A DNA stretch of 64,000 bases, taken from Campylobacter gastrosuis (GTDB taxonomy: Bacteria; Campylobacterota; Campylobacteria; Campylobacterales; Campylobacteraceae). How positions within the stretch are numbered: position 1 is the first letter of the stretch; each line of letters opens with the position of its first letter. The position numbers were made by a program, and so were the translations under genes. The notes below the pieces were generated by a model that saw only the letters and a list, made by a program, of their open reading frames with translations, had not been told where the DNA came from and did no database searches. The stretch is taken from NCBI RefSeq assembly GCF_030249845.1, contig NZ_JANURM010000002.1, forward strand, positions 248,001-312,000, written 5' to 3'. Below are positions 34,544 to 43,346 of this stretch, in pieces.

Positions 34544-35074
34544 TTAATTTACTTTAACATTTACATTTCTTAGTAATGTATTTACTACTGGCGAGTATTT
34601 TATGGCTTTATCAATAATCGCCCTATTTACGCTCTCATCTTTGTCCGTTTCAAATACGACATTTATGCGAATATCAGTCATACCAAGCGGTTTTTCGCTC
34701 AAATCGCCAGTGCCCCAAACAGCAGTGATATTTATATCGCCCTCAACGAAAATTTCAAGCTTTTTTACGATTACGTTTTGATCAACTGCGTTTGCGTGAA
34801 TGCCAACAGAAATACAGCTACCAAGTGCCGCTAAAACCGCTTCACTCGGATTTGGTGCTGTGTCATCGCCTAGCAAAACTGGCGGCTCATCAACGATATA
34901 AGGCGGTAAATTTCTAATGTAGTTTTCGTGCCTAAATTTACCAGCTGCGATTGTGTGGCATTTTAGGGTTTTAATCACATCAGGGTTTTGCACGCCTGCT
35001 TTTTTTAGGGCTTCAAGCCCAGCCTTGTCAATTGGGTCAAGTCTAGAACAAGATGTTACGACTGGTTTTGACAT
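34544..35074 (-). CDS. OsmC-family protein, single-Cys subtype
   Basis: A 176-residue OsmC/Ohr-fold protein. The first peroxidatic Cys is kept in ALGSCISVGIHANA (Cys87), but the position of the second Cys (usually CPV..) reads SPVVNTLL (Ser161), so it cannot act as a typical two-Cys thiol peroxidase. Such forms occur in some OsmC subfamilies, sometimes next to organosulfur genes. The ATG is preceded by AAAGGAG. It is first in the five-gene operon with the flavoprotein and ABC importer. Confidence 0.78.
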   Translation of the reverse strand: MSKPVVTSCSRLDPIDKAGLEALKKAGVQNPDVIKTLKCHTIAAGKFRHENYIRNLPPYIVDEPPVLLGDDTAPNPSEAVLAALGSCISVGIHANAVDQNVIVKKLEIFVEGDINITAVWGTGDLSEKPLGMTDIRINVVFETDKDESVNRAIIDKAIKYSPVVNTLLRNVNVKVN

Positions 35075-35103
35075 TTTCTCTCCTTTGTAAAGATATGGTA
35101 AAT

Positions 35104-35129
35104 AAAAAGTGTAATAATATCAACTTTTT
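35104..35129. promoter_or_regulatory. Palindrome over the -10 region of the OsmC/ABC operon
   Basis: AAAAAGT (35104-35110) and ACTTTTT (35123-35129) are exact 7-bp inverted arms 12 nt apart. Read on the minus strand, TATTAT (35114-35119) in the centre is the best -10 for the OsmC-like gene, with an expected start near 35107 and a leader of about 33 nt. A regulator bound here would block RNA polymerase. The arms are A/T-rich, so chance is possible. Confidence 0.4.
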
Positions 35130-35220
35130 TATAAAATAAAAATAAAATTTATTTACGATAAATTAGCTTTAATTTACAAACAGAGAAATTTTGTGTGAAA
35201 TTTTGGGTTGAAATTTAAAA

Positions 35221-36327
35221 TTATCGCTGAATTTTTAGGAATTTACCAGCAAAATCGTATCTAAATGTAAGCAGATTTTGCAGCATACCAAAAAGCACCA
35301 TAAATGTAACAAAACTACTGCCACCATAGCTAAAAAATGGCAGCGGCACGCCAACAACTGGGGCAAAACCGATAGTCATTGAGATATTTACACCAACATA
35401 GATAAAAATCATTGTCGCAATCCCAGTAGTCATCACCTGTGCAAAATAGTCGTTTTTTAAGATGTAATTTAGGCTTAAAAGATGAATTATTAACGCCCCA
35501 TAAAAGCAAAGAAGCCCCACAGCGCCGTAAAATCCAAACCTTTCACTTGTGTAAGCAAAGATAAAATCGCTCGTTGCAATCGGTAAAAATTTAAAATGCG
35601 TCTGTGTCGCCTCATCTCGTGATTTGCCCTTTAATCCGCCGTTGCCAATGGCAATTATGCTCTGTCTTACGTGATAGCTTGGCTTTTCGCTTAAAAAGTC
35701 GTGAATTCGCTTTTTTTGATAATCGTGCAAATTTTCATACAAAATCGGCGCACAAATCCCAATGGCTAGGGCTATGCTAATCCAAATTTTCTTATTTACG
35801 CCGATGACAAAAAGCACGGCATAGCCGACTAATAAAAGTATCAAAGCAGTGCCTAAATCAGGCTCTTTGGCAATTAGAAAAAATGGTAAAAGAATGTAAA
35901 AACTAAGGTGCAAAAACTGCTTTAAGCTATATCCGTCCTCGCCGGGCGGATTTTTTTTAATTAAATATGCAAGCATTAAAAGAAAGGCTGGCTTCATAAT
36001 CTCGCTTGGTTGGAGCGTAAAATGCACAAATGGTATATCAAGCCAACGCTTTGCACCAAGCTTACTAATGCCAAAAAACTCAACGCTTAAAAGCAAAACG
36101 ATATTTATCCAGTAAAGTGCTGGTATAAACCATAAAATTCGCCTTATCGGCAGTAAAAAAAATAGACAAAAACAGGCAAATCCGATGCCAAAATAGACGC
36201 TTTGCTTTGAGGCTAAAATTTCATTTGCCTCCGAGATTAAAATGTATGAAAATGCGATAATTGGCACGATTAAAAATATCTGAAAAAAGTCAAAATGTGT
36301 TAAAATACGCCTATCAAGCCTAATCAA
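35221..36327 (-). CDS. rodA: Rod-shape-determining peptidoglycan polymerase RodA
   Basis: SEDS-family glycosyltransferase that polymerises glycan strands during elongation, with PBP2. The 368-residue protein has about ten transmembrane helices. Signature segments: GAKRWLDIPFVHFTLQPSEIMKPAF (about 91-115), KEPDLGTALILLLVGY (about 154-169), and VGVPLPFFSYGGSSF (about 327-341), which includes the SEDS SYGGS motif. The start is a TTG at 36327, the only start in frame after an upstream stop, with AAGG 8 nt before it. Divergent from rluD by 29 nt. Confidence 0.93.
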   Translation of the reverse strand: MIRLDRRILTHFDFFQIFLIVPIIAFSYILISEANEILASKQSVYFGIGFACFCLFFLLPIRRILWFIPALYWINIVLLLSVEFFGISKLGAKRWLDIPFVHFTLQPSEIMKPAFLLMLAYLIKKNPPGEDGYSLKQFLHLSFYILLPFFLIAKEPDLGTALILLLVGYAVLFVIGVNKKIWISIALAIGICAPILYENLHDYQKKRIHDFLSEKPSYHVRQSIIAIGNGGLKGKSRDEATQTHFKFLPIATSDFIFAYTSERFGFYGAVGLLCFYGALIIHLLSLNYILKNDYFAQVMTTGIATMIFIYVGVNISMTIGFAPVVGVPLPFFSYGGSSFVTFMVLFGMLQNLLTFRYDFAGKFLKIQR

Positions 36328-36356
36328 AAATCAAACCTTAAAAAAATTTTGGCTTG

Positions 36357-37355
36357 ATGATAACAAAAAAAGGTATAAATTTGGTTGAATTTAGAGCGGA
36401 TAAAAGACAAAGATTAGATATTTTAGTCGCAAATGAGCTTAAAATTTCACGAAATCAGGCACTAAATCTGATAAAAGACAATCTTGTAAGCGTAAATAAC
36501 AAAGAAATTTCAAAGGCTTCATTTAAAATTTCAGATAATGATTTAATAAGTGTTAAGTTTGGCGAAAAAAAAGAGGTTAAAAATGAATATGAAGTAAATT
36601 TTAACGTGCCTATAATTTACGAAGATGATGATATTTTAGTGCTAAATAAACCCCCACATATCGTAACACACGGCGCTTTAAGCCTAAAAGAGGCGACACT
36701 TGTTGAGTGGCTAAATCAAAATAATTTTATGCTCTCAAATTTAAACGGCGACACAAGGGCTGGTATCGTTCATCGCCTTGATAGAGGCACGAGCGGAGCG
36801 ATAGTCGTGGCTAAAAATAACACCGCTCACAACGCACTCTCAGCCCAGCTAAGCGATAAAAGTATGGGGCGAATTTACCTTGCATTAACCGATTTGCCGA
36901 TAAAAGAGCCTTGCGTGATTAACAGACCAATTGGCAGAAATCCGCAAAATCGCCTAAAAAACGCCGTAATCCCAAACGGACGAAGTGCAAAATCGGCATT
37001 TATAAATTTAATCTCACAAAACGGAATAAACCTAATCGCCGCAAAGCTTTTTACTGGCAGGACGCACCAGATTAGAGTTCATCTTTTAAGCATAAATCGC
37101 CATATTTTAGGCGATGATTTATACGGATTTAAGAGCGAAAAAGGTAAAATTGCACGCGTTATGCTTCACGCTTATATGCTTTATTTTACGCATCCAGTAA
37201 CGAAAAAACGAGTGGTTTTTACCGCTCCTATTTACGATGATTTTAAAAATTTAGCACTAAGCAAGTTTAGTAAGGAGATATTTGATGAAAAAATTGATAC
37301 GAAATTTCTTGATACCGCTTTTAGTGGCGTTTCTAGCTGGTTGTGCCTCAACTAG
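36357..37355 (+). CDS. rluD: RluD-type 23S rRNA pseudouridine synthase
   Basis: RluA/RluD-family pseudouridine synthase. The 332-residue protein has an N-terminal S4 domain (about 20-80, RQRLDILVANELKISRNQAL) and the catalytic domain with GIVHRLDRGTSGAIVVAKN (about 137-155), the catalytic Asp in HRLDRGTSG, followed by GRTHQIRVHL. It overlaps flpA by 71 nt at its end: the C-terminal ~23 residues after SKEIFDEKI are encoded in the flpA signal-peptide region. The ATG at 36357 is preceded by a TTG in frame. A TAAAAT box near 36299-36304 inside rodA may drive it. Confidence 0.9.
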   Translation: MITKKGINLVEFRADKRQRLDILVANELKISRNQALNLIKDNLVSVNNKEISKASFKISDNDLISVKFGEKKEVKNEYEVNFNVPIIYEDDDILVLNKPPHIVTHGALSLKEATLVEWLNQNNFMLSNLNGDTRAGIVHRLDRGTSGAIVVAKNNTAHNALSAQLSDKSMGRIYLALTDLPIKEPCVINRPIGRNPQNRLKNAVIPNGRSAKSAFINLISQNGINLIAAKLFTGRTHQIRVHLLSINRHILGDDLYGFKSEKGKIARVMLHAYMLYFTHPVTKKRVVFTAPIYDDFKNLALSKFSKEIFDEKIDTKFLDTAFSGVSSWLCLN

Positions 37356-38490
37356 CGTCCCAACCCAGCAAAGTGCCTCCTTGCCGGTGGTTACGAGCCT
37401 TAAAACCATTAGCGATATGACGCAAATTGGCTTTGAGTGGCTTAGCGTAAATGATGAAAAAGTCATCGGCTATGAGCTTTACAGACTTGATACAAAGAGC
37501 CAGAAATTTAAATCCATAGCCGTTATAAACGATAGATTTGCCACTCATTACGTTGATACGGATTTAAAACCTGAAACGACCTACACATACCAGCTTCGCA
37601 CATTTTCAGAGAGTGCTATATCAAATCCGGGCGAGAGCGTAAGTGCGACTACAAAACCGCTTTTAAATTCAGTCCCATTTGCACAAGCTATCGCTGGACT
37701 GCCAAATAGAGTAAAACTAATCTGGCGACCGCACCCTGACGCTAGCGTCGTTAGCTACGTGATAAAACGTGCTAATGCAAATGATGAGAAATTTAGCCAC
37801 GTTGCCACGATTGATGGCAGGTTAAATGCTGAATTTATAGACACAAATGTAAAACCGGGCAAAAATTACAAATATATAATCTACGTAAAAACCGGCTCTG
37901 GCGTGCTTTCAAACCCAAGCGAAGTGATACAAGCCACGACTAAAAAGCTACCAAATCCAGTAACAAAAATAAACGCCACACAAAACGAACCAAAAAAGAT
38001 AGTCCTAACGTGGCAAGCTCCACAAATTGATGACTTTTCGCATTATAATGTTTATAGGGCAATTAGCAAATTTCTGCCTTACACTTACGTTGCAAAGACC
38101 AGTGACACAAGCTTTGAGGATTTAATCAACTCAAACGGCGCAACAAGATACTACAAAATCACAGCTGTTGATATTGACGGACTTGAAAGCTTAAAACAAA
38201 ACGAGCCAGTGCTTGGTGCTACCCTAGCCCAGCCAGATGCACCACAAATTAGTGCAAATTTTGACGGCAGTGGCATAAATGTAAGCTGGGAGCGTGTAAA
38301 TAGAGCCTCTTATTACAGCGTTTTTAGAAGTGGCGGCGGCGACGATAAGAGCTTTTCAAATATCACAGAAACTAGCTTTTATGACAGCGATATAACGCAA
38401 AATTCTACCTATAAATACAGAGTCGTTGCCGTTGATGAGTTTGGACTAAGCTCTGATAAGTCAAACAGCGTTGAAATAGCGGTAAAATAA
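37285..38490 (+). CDS. flpA: Fibronectin-type-III lipoprotein adhesin FlpA
   Basis: Surface lipoprotein with fibronectin type III domains. The signal ends LLVAFLAGC with the modified Cys at residue 20. The mature part holds about four tandem FN3-like units (roughly 35-125, 130-220, 225-310, 312-400), seen as repeated 'TWQ/WRP... YxVYRA ... FxDxxxxxxTxYxY' cycles. In the second, WRPHPDASV (about 147-155) matches the WRPHPD core of the fibronectin-binding site described for C. jejuni FlpA. The ATG at 37285 has a TAAGGAGA site inside rluD. Gene order rluD-flpA-trmB is as in C. jejuni. Confidence 0.92.
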   Translation: MKKLIRNFLIPLLVAFLAGCASTSVPTQQSASLPVVTSLKTISDMTQIGFEWLSVNDEKVIGYELYRLDTKSQKFKSIAVINDRFATHYVDTDLKPETTYTYQLRTFSESAISNPGESVSATTKPLLNSVPFAQAIAGLPNRVKLIWRPHPDASVVSYVIKRANANDEKFSHVATIDGRLNAEFIDTNVKPGKNYKYIIYVKTGSGVLSNPSEVIQATTKKLPNPVTKINATQNEPKKIVLTWQAPQIDDFSHYNVYRAISKFLPYTYVAKTSDTSFEDLINSNGATRYYKITAVDIDGLESLKQNEPVLGATLAQPDAPQISANFDGSGINVSWERVNRASYYSVFRSGGGDDKSFSNITETSFYDSDITQNSTYKYRVVAVDEFGLSSDKSNSVEIAVK

Positions 38491-39677
38491 TGCCAAATTT
38501 CATAGCTAAAAACCTAAAAAATAGAGCCTATCCGTTTGGCAAAGATGATGTTGAGTTTTTATGGGAGGCAAGCGATAAAAGCCACAGCCTAATCTACACA
38601 AAAAGTGGCGATGAGAGCTTTTTTATCGTTAAGAAACAAGACCAAAAGAGCCAAAATTTCATCATCAAAGGCGAAAAGCTAACAAAACCAGCCAAAATCG
38701 GACTTTTACAAAAGGCACTTTTAATTTACAAAGATGAAAACACAAGCCAAATCATAAGCGAAGCTATGGCTTACAAACCAGCAAAACTGCCAAAAAATGG
38801 CGAATTTATCCTAAATATCAATACTTTTATAGATGATTTTAACGAGCTAAAAAGCAGATTTAGCAAAATTTTTATTGAGATTGGCTTTGGCTCTGGCAGA
38901 CACCTTTTATTTCAGGCTAAAAATCACGAAAACGCCCTAGTTATCGGTATTGAAGTCTATAAGCCAAGCATTGAGCAGGTCGCAAAACTAGCAATCGCTC
39001 AAAATTTAAAAAACGTAAGAGTGATAAACACGGATGCAAGGCTGATTTTATCGCTAATTGACTCAAATTTAGTGGATAAAATTTTCTTACACTTCCCAGT
39101 GCCGTGGGATAAGCAAGAGCACAGGCGAGTGGTTTCGGCTGAGTTTGTAAATGAGTGCCAAAGGGTGCTAAAAATGGGTGGGAATTTTGAGCTAAGGACT
39201 GATAGCAGGGAGTATTTTGATTTTAGCTTGGCTCTGTTTTTAAACCTAAAAAACGCCAAAATCGCACTTAATAAAAACGAAAATTTAGAAATTTCAAGCA
39301 AATACGAAGACCGCTGGCGAAAGCAAGAAAAAGATATTTACGACCTTATTTTTACCTGCGAAAATGAGAGTTTAAAAAGAGAAAATTTAGCCGAGTTTGA
39401 GTTTAAAAACAGCTACGATTTAGCCCAAATAAAACAAAATTTCAAGGACAGCACATACAAAGATGATGAAATTTTTGTCCATTTTGAAAAGCTTTATGTC
39501 GGACAAGACAGGCTTATTATCAAGGTCGCCTTTGGTGCGTTTAATAAGCCAGAACACTGCTATTTAAAGCTAGAAAACGGCACTTGCGAGTATTTTATAA
39601 AAAAACCACTTCTAACAAAGCAAAATTTAAAAGCCCACAGGATTTTAGAGGACACCTTAGCAAAATGCAAAGTATAA
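38490..39677 (+). CDS. trmB: tRNA (guanine-N7-)-methyltransferase
   Basis: Methylates G46 of tRNA. The 395-residue protein has an N-terminal extension (about 1-120) typical of Campylobacter, then the SAM fold: IFIEIGFGSGRHLLFQAK (about 129-146), GIEVYKPSIEQ, DKIFLHFPVPWDKQEHRR (about 194-211, with the HFPxPWxKxxHxRR signature), and a C-terminal extension. Starts as TAATG coupled to flpA and overlaps ftsE by 13 nt. E. coli TrmB is 239 residues. Confidence 0.93.
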   Translation: MPNFIAKNLKNRAYPFGKDDVEFLWEASDKSHSLIYTKSGDESFFIVKKQDQKSQNFIIKGEKLTKPAKIGLLQKALLIYKDENTSQIISEAMAYKPAKLPKNGEFILNINTFIDDFNELKSRFSKIFIEIGFGSGRHLLFQAKNHENALVIGIEVYKPSIEQVAKLAIAQNLKNVRVINTDARLILSLIDSNLVDKIFLHFPVPWDKQEHRRVVSAEFVNECQRVLKMGGNFELRTDSREYFDFSLALFLNLKNAKIALNKNENLEISSKYEDRWRKQEKDIYDLIFTCENESLKRENLAEFEFKNSYDLAQIKQNFKDSTYKDDEIFVHFEKLYVGQDRLIIKVAFGAFNKPEHCYLKLENGTCEYFIKKPLLTKQNLKAHRILEDTLAKCKV

Positions 39678-40336
39678 TCAAAGCAAGAAACCTAATCCTA
39701 GCCTACGAAAACGAAGATGTCATCATAAAAAATGGGAATTTAGATGTCAAAACAAATGAATTTGTATTCATCACTGGCAAAAGTGGTAGCGGTAAATCCA
39801 CGCTTTTAAAGTCGTTTTACGGCGAGATCCCAGTGCGTGCTGGCGAGCTAAATGTTTGCCTAACCTCGCTAAATAAAATTTCACAAAACGAGCTTGACAA
39901 GCTACGCCAACGAATTGGCATAATTTTTCAAAATTACAGATTAATTAACGAGTGGAGCGTCGAGAAAAACGTAATGCTACCACTAATCATCAAAGGAATT
40001 TCACGCTCAAACTGCGAAAAACAAGCCGCAAAACTGCTAAAACACGTAAATATGTCGCACAAGGCTGATAAATTCCCACTTGAATTAAGCGGTGGCGAAC
40101 AGCAAAGGGTCGCTATGGCAAGGGCATTAGCACACAATCCAAACCTGCTTTTATGCGATGAGCCAACGGGCAACTTAGATGAGTATTCAAGCGATATCAT
40201 CTGGTCGCTTTTGATGTCAGCAAGGGAGTATCTAGGCACGACAATCGTGGTCGTAACGCACCATATACCGATGAATTTACGCATATCTTATAGACATTTT
40301 GCCATTGAAAATGGAGCGATAAATGAGATCAATTAG
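39665..40336 (+). CDS. ftsE: Cell-division ABC ATPase FtsE
   Basis: ATPase half of the FtsEX complex that activates cell-wall hydrolysis at the septum. The 223-residue protein has Walker A TGKSGSGKSTLLKS (about 36-49), signature ELSGGEQQRVAMARALA (about 134-150) and Walker B LLLCDEPTGNLDE (about 156-168). I choose the ATG at 39665 (MQSIIKARNLI), not the first possible start 81 nt earlier, because homologues begin here. Overlaps trmB by 13 nt and ftsX by 14 nt. Confidence 0.93.
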   Translation: MQSIIKARNLILAYENEDVIIKNGNLDVKTNEFVFITGKSGSGKSTLLKSFYGEIPVRAGELNVCLTSLNKISQNELDKLRQRIGIIFQNYRLINEWSVEKNVMLPLIIKGISRSNCEKQAAKLLKHVNMSHKADKFPLELSGGEQQRVAMARALAHNPNLLLCDEPTGNLDEYSSDIIWSLLMSAREYLGTTIVVVTHHIPMNLRISYRHFAIENGAINEIN

Positions 40337-41114
40337 CTTTATTTTAGCCCTAATCTCGCTGCTTTTTGCCGTGCAGTTTAGTGTGCTTTGTGCAAATGTC
40401 GTAAAAGAGTATGAAAAGCTGATGAATAGCGACTACAACATAATAATCGTTTCAACAAAAGAGCTAACCGAGCCAGAGCTTCGTCCGCTCGTGCCGACAC
40501 TCTCATCGCTTTTGCCACTTAGTGCTAAAAAGATAGTTGATCGGCTAAATAACGACATTTCAAGCAAAAATTTATCAATCCTACAAAACGCCCTGCCAAA
40601 ATTTTACACCCTAAAACTAAACGCCCTGCCAAGCACTGAGTATATGAAGCAAATACGCCAAAAACTGCTTAACATTGACGGCGTTAGCAAGGTTGAGACT
40701 TTTTTAAGAACTCACGATAAAGTTTATAAGACCCTAAATTTACTTAAATTTATCTCTTACATTTTTATCGGCATTGTCGGATTTACCGGGCTTTTGTTGA
40801 TGTCAAGGCAGATTAGAATTTGGAGCTTTGAGCATAGAGATAGGATTGAGATTATGAGCCTTTTTGGGGCTAGTTTTTGGCAAAAAAGTGCCGTGCTTTA
40901 CAGATATGCCATTTTTAGCAGTATCGTTGCTACGCTTGTTGTAACAGCTATATTTTACTTTTTGCCAGATTTTATCTCATCAAAAGAGTTAATTAGCCAA
41001 ATTAGCATTGCCGTGCCTAAAATTTCACTCATTGATGAAGCACCTACACTGCTTGGTATTTCGCTATTTATTAGCATTTTTATGGTTAGCGTTGTAACAA
41101 AAAGGGTAAGTTAG
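40323..41114 (+). CDS. ftsX: Cell-division membrane protein FtsX
   Basis: Membrane half of FtsEX. The 263-residue protein has the expected topology: one N-terminal helix (about 3-20), a periplasmic domain (about 25-135), then three C-terminal helices (about 140-162, 195-218, 240-258). The cytoplasmic loop (QIRIWSFEHRDRIEIMSLFGAS) is the FtsX permease pattern. FtsX of this group is shorter than E. coli FtsX (352). The periplasmic domain would contact the coiled-coil M23 protein encoded next. Confidence 0.9.
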   Translation: MRSISFILALISLLFAVQFSVLCANVVKEYEKLMNSDYNIIIVSTKELTEPELRPLVPTLSSLLPLSAKKIVDRLNNDISSKNLSILQNALPKFYTLKLNALPSTEYMKQIRQKLLNIDGVSKVETFLRTHDKVYKTLNLLKFISYIFIGIVGFTGLLLMSRQIRIWSFEHRDRIEIMSLFGASFWQKSAVLYRYAIFSSIVATLVVTAIFYFLPDFISSKELISQISIAVPKISLIDEAPTLLGISLFISIFMVSVVTKRVS

Positions 41115-41116
41115 CT

Positions 41117-42337
41117 GTGAGAATTTTACTCATCATCGCCCTTGTGTTTTTATCCGCCTTTTCTCAAACGCAAAATACAAAAAAACGCATAGAAACAAAT
41201 AAAAATTCCCTTCGTTCAACTGAAATTTTATCCCAGCAGTTAAACAAAAAGCTTGATGATTTAGCAAACGACATCATAAACGGCGAAAAAGAGCTAAAAA
41301 ATATCGCCATATCAATCCTAAAAACAAAGGAGCAAATCCTAAATTTAGAAGGCAACGCAACGGCTGCAAACAAAGAGCTTGATAACCTAAACGAGCAAAA
41401 CAAGGACTTAATCCGCACACAAAAACAGACCGAAGATAATATTATTAGAATCATCGCCGAGGATTTTTCGCTTGATTTAATCCTTGAAGATGGCGGTGTT
41501 GATGAGAGCGACGAGGCGATAGTAGCGACATCTGTGCTTTCAAAGCTAAATAATGTGCTAAAAGATGACCTTAAAAAAATGGCAAAAAACTACGAGCAAA
41601 CTTCAAATTTAATCAAAGAAAAATCAAACAAAATTGAGCAAATTGAGGGCAGAATAAAAGAGCATAAACGCAAACAAAACGAGCTAATTGCCCTTGAAAA
41701 TAACCAAAAAAAGGCGATAGCCAACCTAAAACGAGATAAAGAAATTTACACCAAAAAACTAGCAAAACTACAAATCCAGCAAGATGAGCTTAGAAAGACA
41801 CTTGAAGAGCTAGCAATCATCGCAAAAAAAGAGGACGAGGCACAAAAAAAGGCAGCCGAGCAAAAATCAAAAAAACAGCAACAAGCCTCAAAAGATGGCG
41901 ATATAAAACAGCTTGGTTCAAGCTATCAAACAAGCTCTGTTAAACGCTACACTGGGGCTAAAACGATAGCTCCACTTGATGATTTTGTGGTTAAACAAAA
42001 ATTTGGTAATTACGTTGATCCAATTTATAACATTAAAATTTTTAACGAATCTGTCGTTTTAAGGTCAAAAACCCTAGACGCAAAGGTTAAAAGCGTGCTA
42101 AATGGCAAGGTTGTCTTTGCAAAGCAAACCCAGCTACTTGATAAAGTGATAATCATTGAAAACGACAACGGCATACACACAATCTACGCTCATCTAAGCC
42201 AAATCGCCCCGACAATAAAGGTCGGTGTCAGAGTGCAAAAGGGCTACATTATCGGCAGGGTCAAAGATGACCTGACCTTTGAAGTAACGCAAAAAAACTA
42301 TCACATTGACCCACTTGAAATGATCGCTCAAAAATAG
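41117..42337 (+). CDS. EnvC-like coiled-coil protein with degenerate LytM (M23) domain
   Basis: A 406-residue protein: signal peptide (MRILLIIALVFLSAFS), coiled coil (about 20-265, very rich in Lys/Glu/Asn), and C-terminal LytM domain (about 300-400). The zinc-ligand motifs of active M23 enzymes are lost: no HxxxD at NESVVLRSKT and LTFEV in place of LHFEV, although YAHLSQI remains. That is the EnvC-type pattern, in which the domain activates an amidase instead of cutting peptidoglycan itself. GTG start at 41117, 3 nt after ftsX. Partner amidase AmiA is six genes downstream. Confidence 0.85.
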   Translation: MRILLIIALVFLSAFSQTQNTKKRIETNKNSLRSTEILSQQLNKKLDDLANDIINGEKELKNIAISILKTKEQILNLEGNATAANKELDNLNEQNKDLIRTQKQTEDNIIRIIAEDFSLDLILEDGGVDESDEAIVATSVLSKLNNVLKDDLKKMAKNYEQTSNLIKEKSNKIEQIEGRIKEHKRKQNELIALENNQKKAIANLKRDKEIYTKKLAKLQIQQDELRKTLEELAIIAKKEDEAQKKAAEQKSKKQQQASKDGDIKQLGSSYQTSSVKRYTGAKTIAPLDDFVVKQKFGNYVDPIYNIKIFNESVVLRSKTLDAKVKSVLNGKVVFAKQTQLLDKVIIIENDNGIHTIYAHLSQIAPTIKVGVRVQKGYIIGRVKDDLTFEVTQKNYHIDPLEMIAQK

Positions 42338-42348
42338 CTTATTAGCTT

Positions 42349-43114
<766 letters not shown>

Positions 43115-43130
43115 ATTTCAAAGGATAAAA

Positions 43131-43346
43131 ATGAGAACAGAACAAATCACAGCACAGGCACTAAAACAGCTAGGAGATGACAGATACAAGCTATCGCTTG
43201 TCGTTGCAAAAAGGGCTGAGGCTATCGCAAATGGTGCTGAAATTTTAGTAAATACAGACACTTCAAAACTAAAACCAGCAGATATAGCACTGCTTGAAGT
43301 AGCACAGGGCAAAATCGGTTTAGAGGCTATTATTGAAACAAAATAG
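43131..43346 (+). CDS. rpoZ: RNA polymerase omega subunit
   Basis: Small subunit that helps RNA polymerase assembly and ppGpp response. The 71-residue protein starts MRTEQITAQALKQLGDDRYK and contains LSLVVAKRAEAIANGA, the core of the omega helix pair. Gene order pyrH-rpoZ-spoT as in many bacteria. AAGGAT precedes the ATG. Its last codons overlap the spoT TTG start. Confidence 0.95.
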   Translation: MRTEQITAQALKQLGDDRYKLSLVVAKRAEAIANGAEILVNTDTSKLKPADIALLEVAQGKIGLEAIIETK

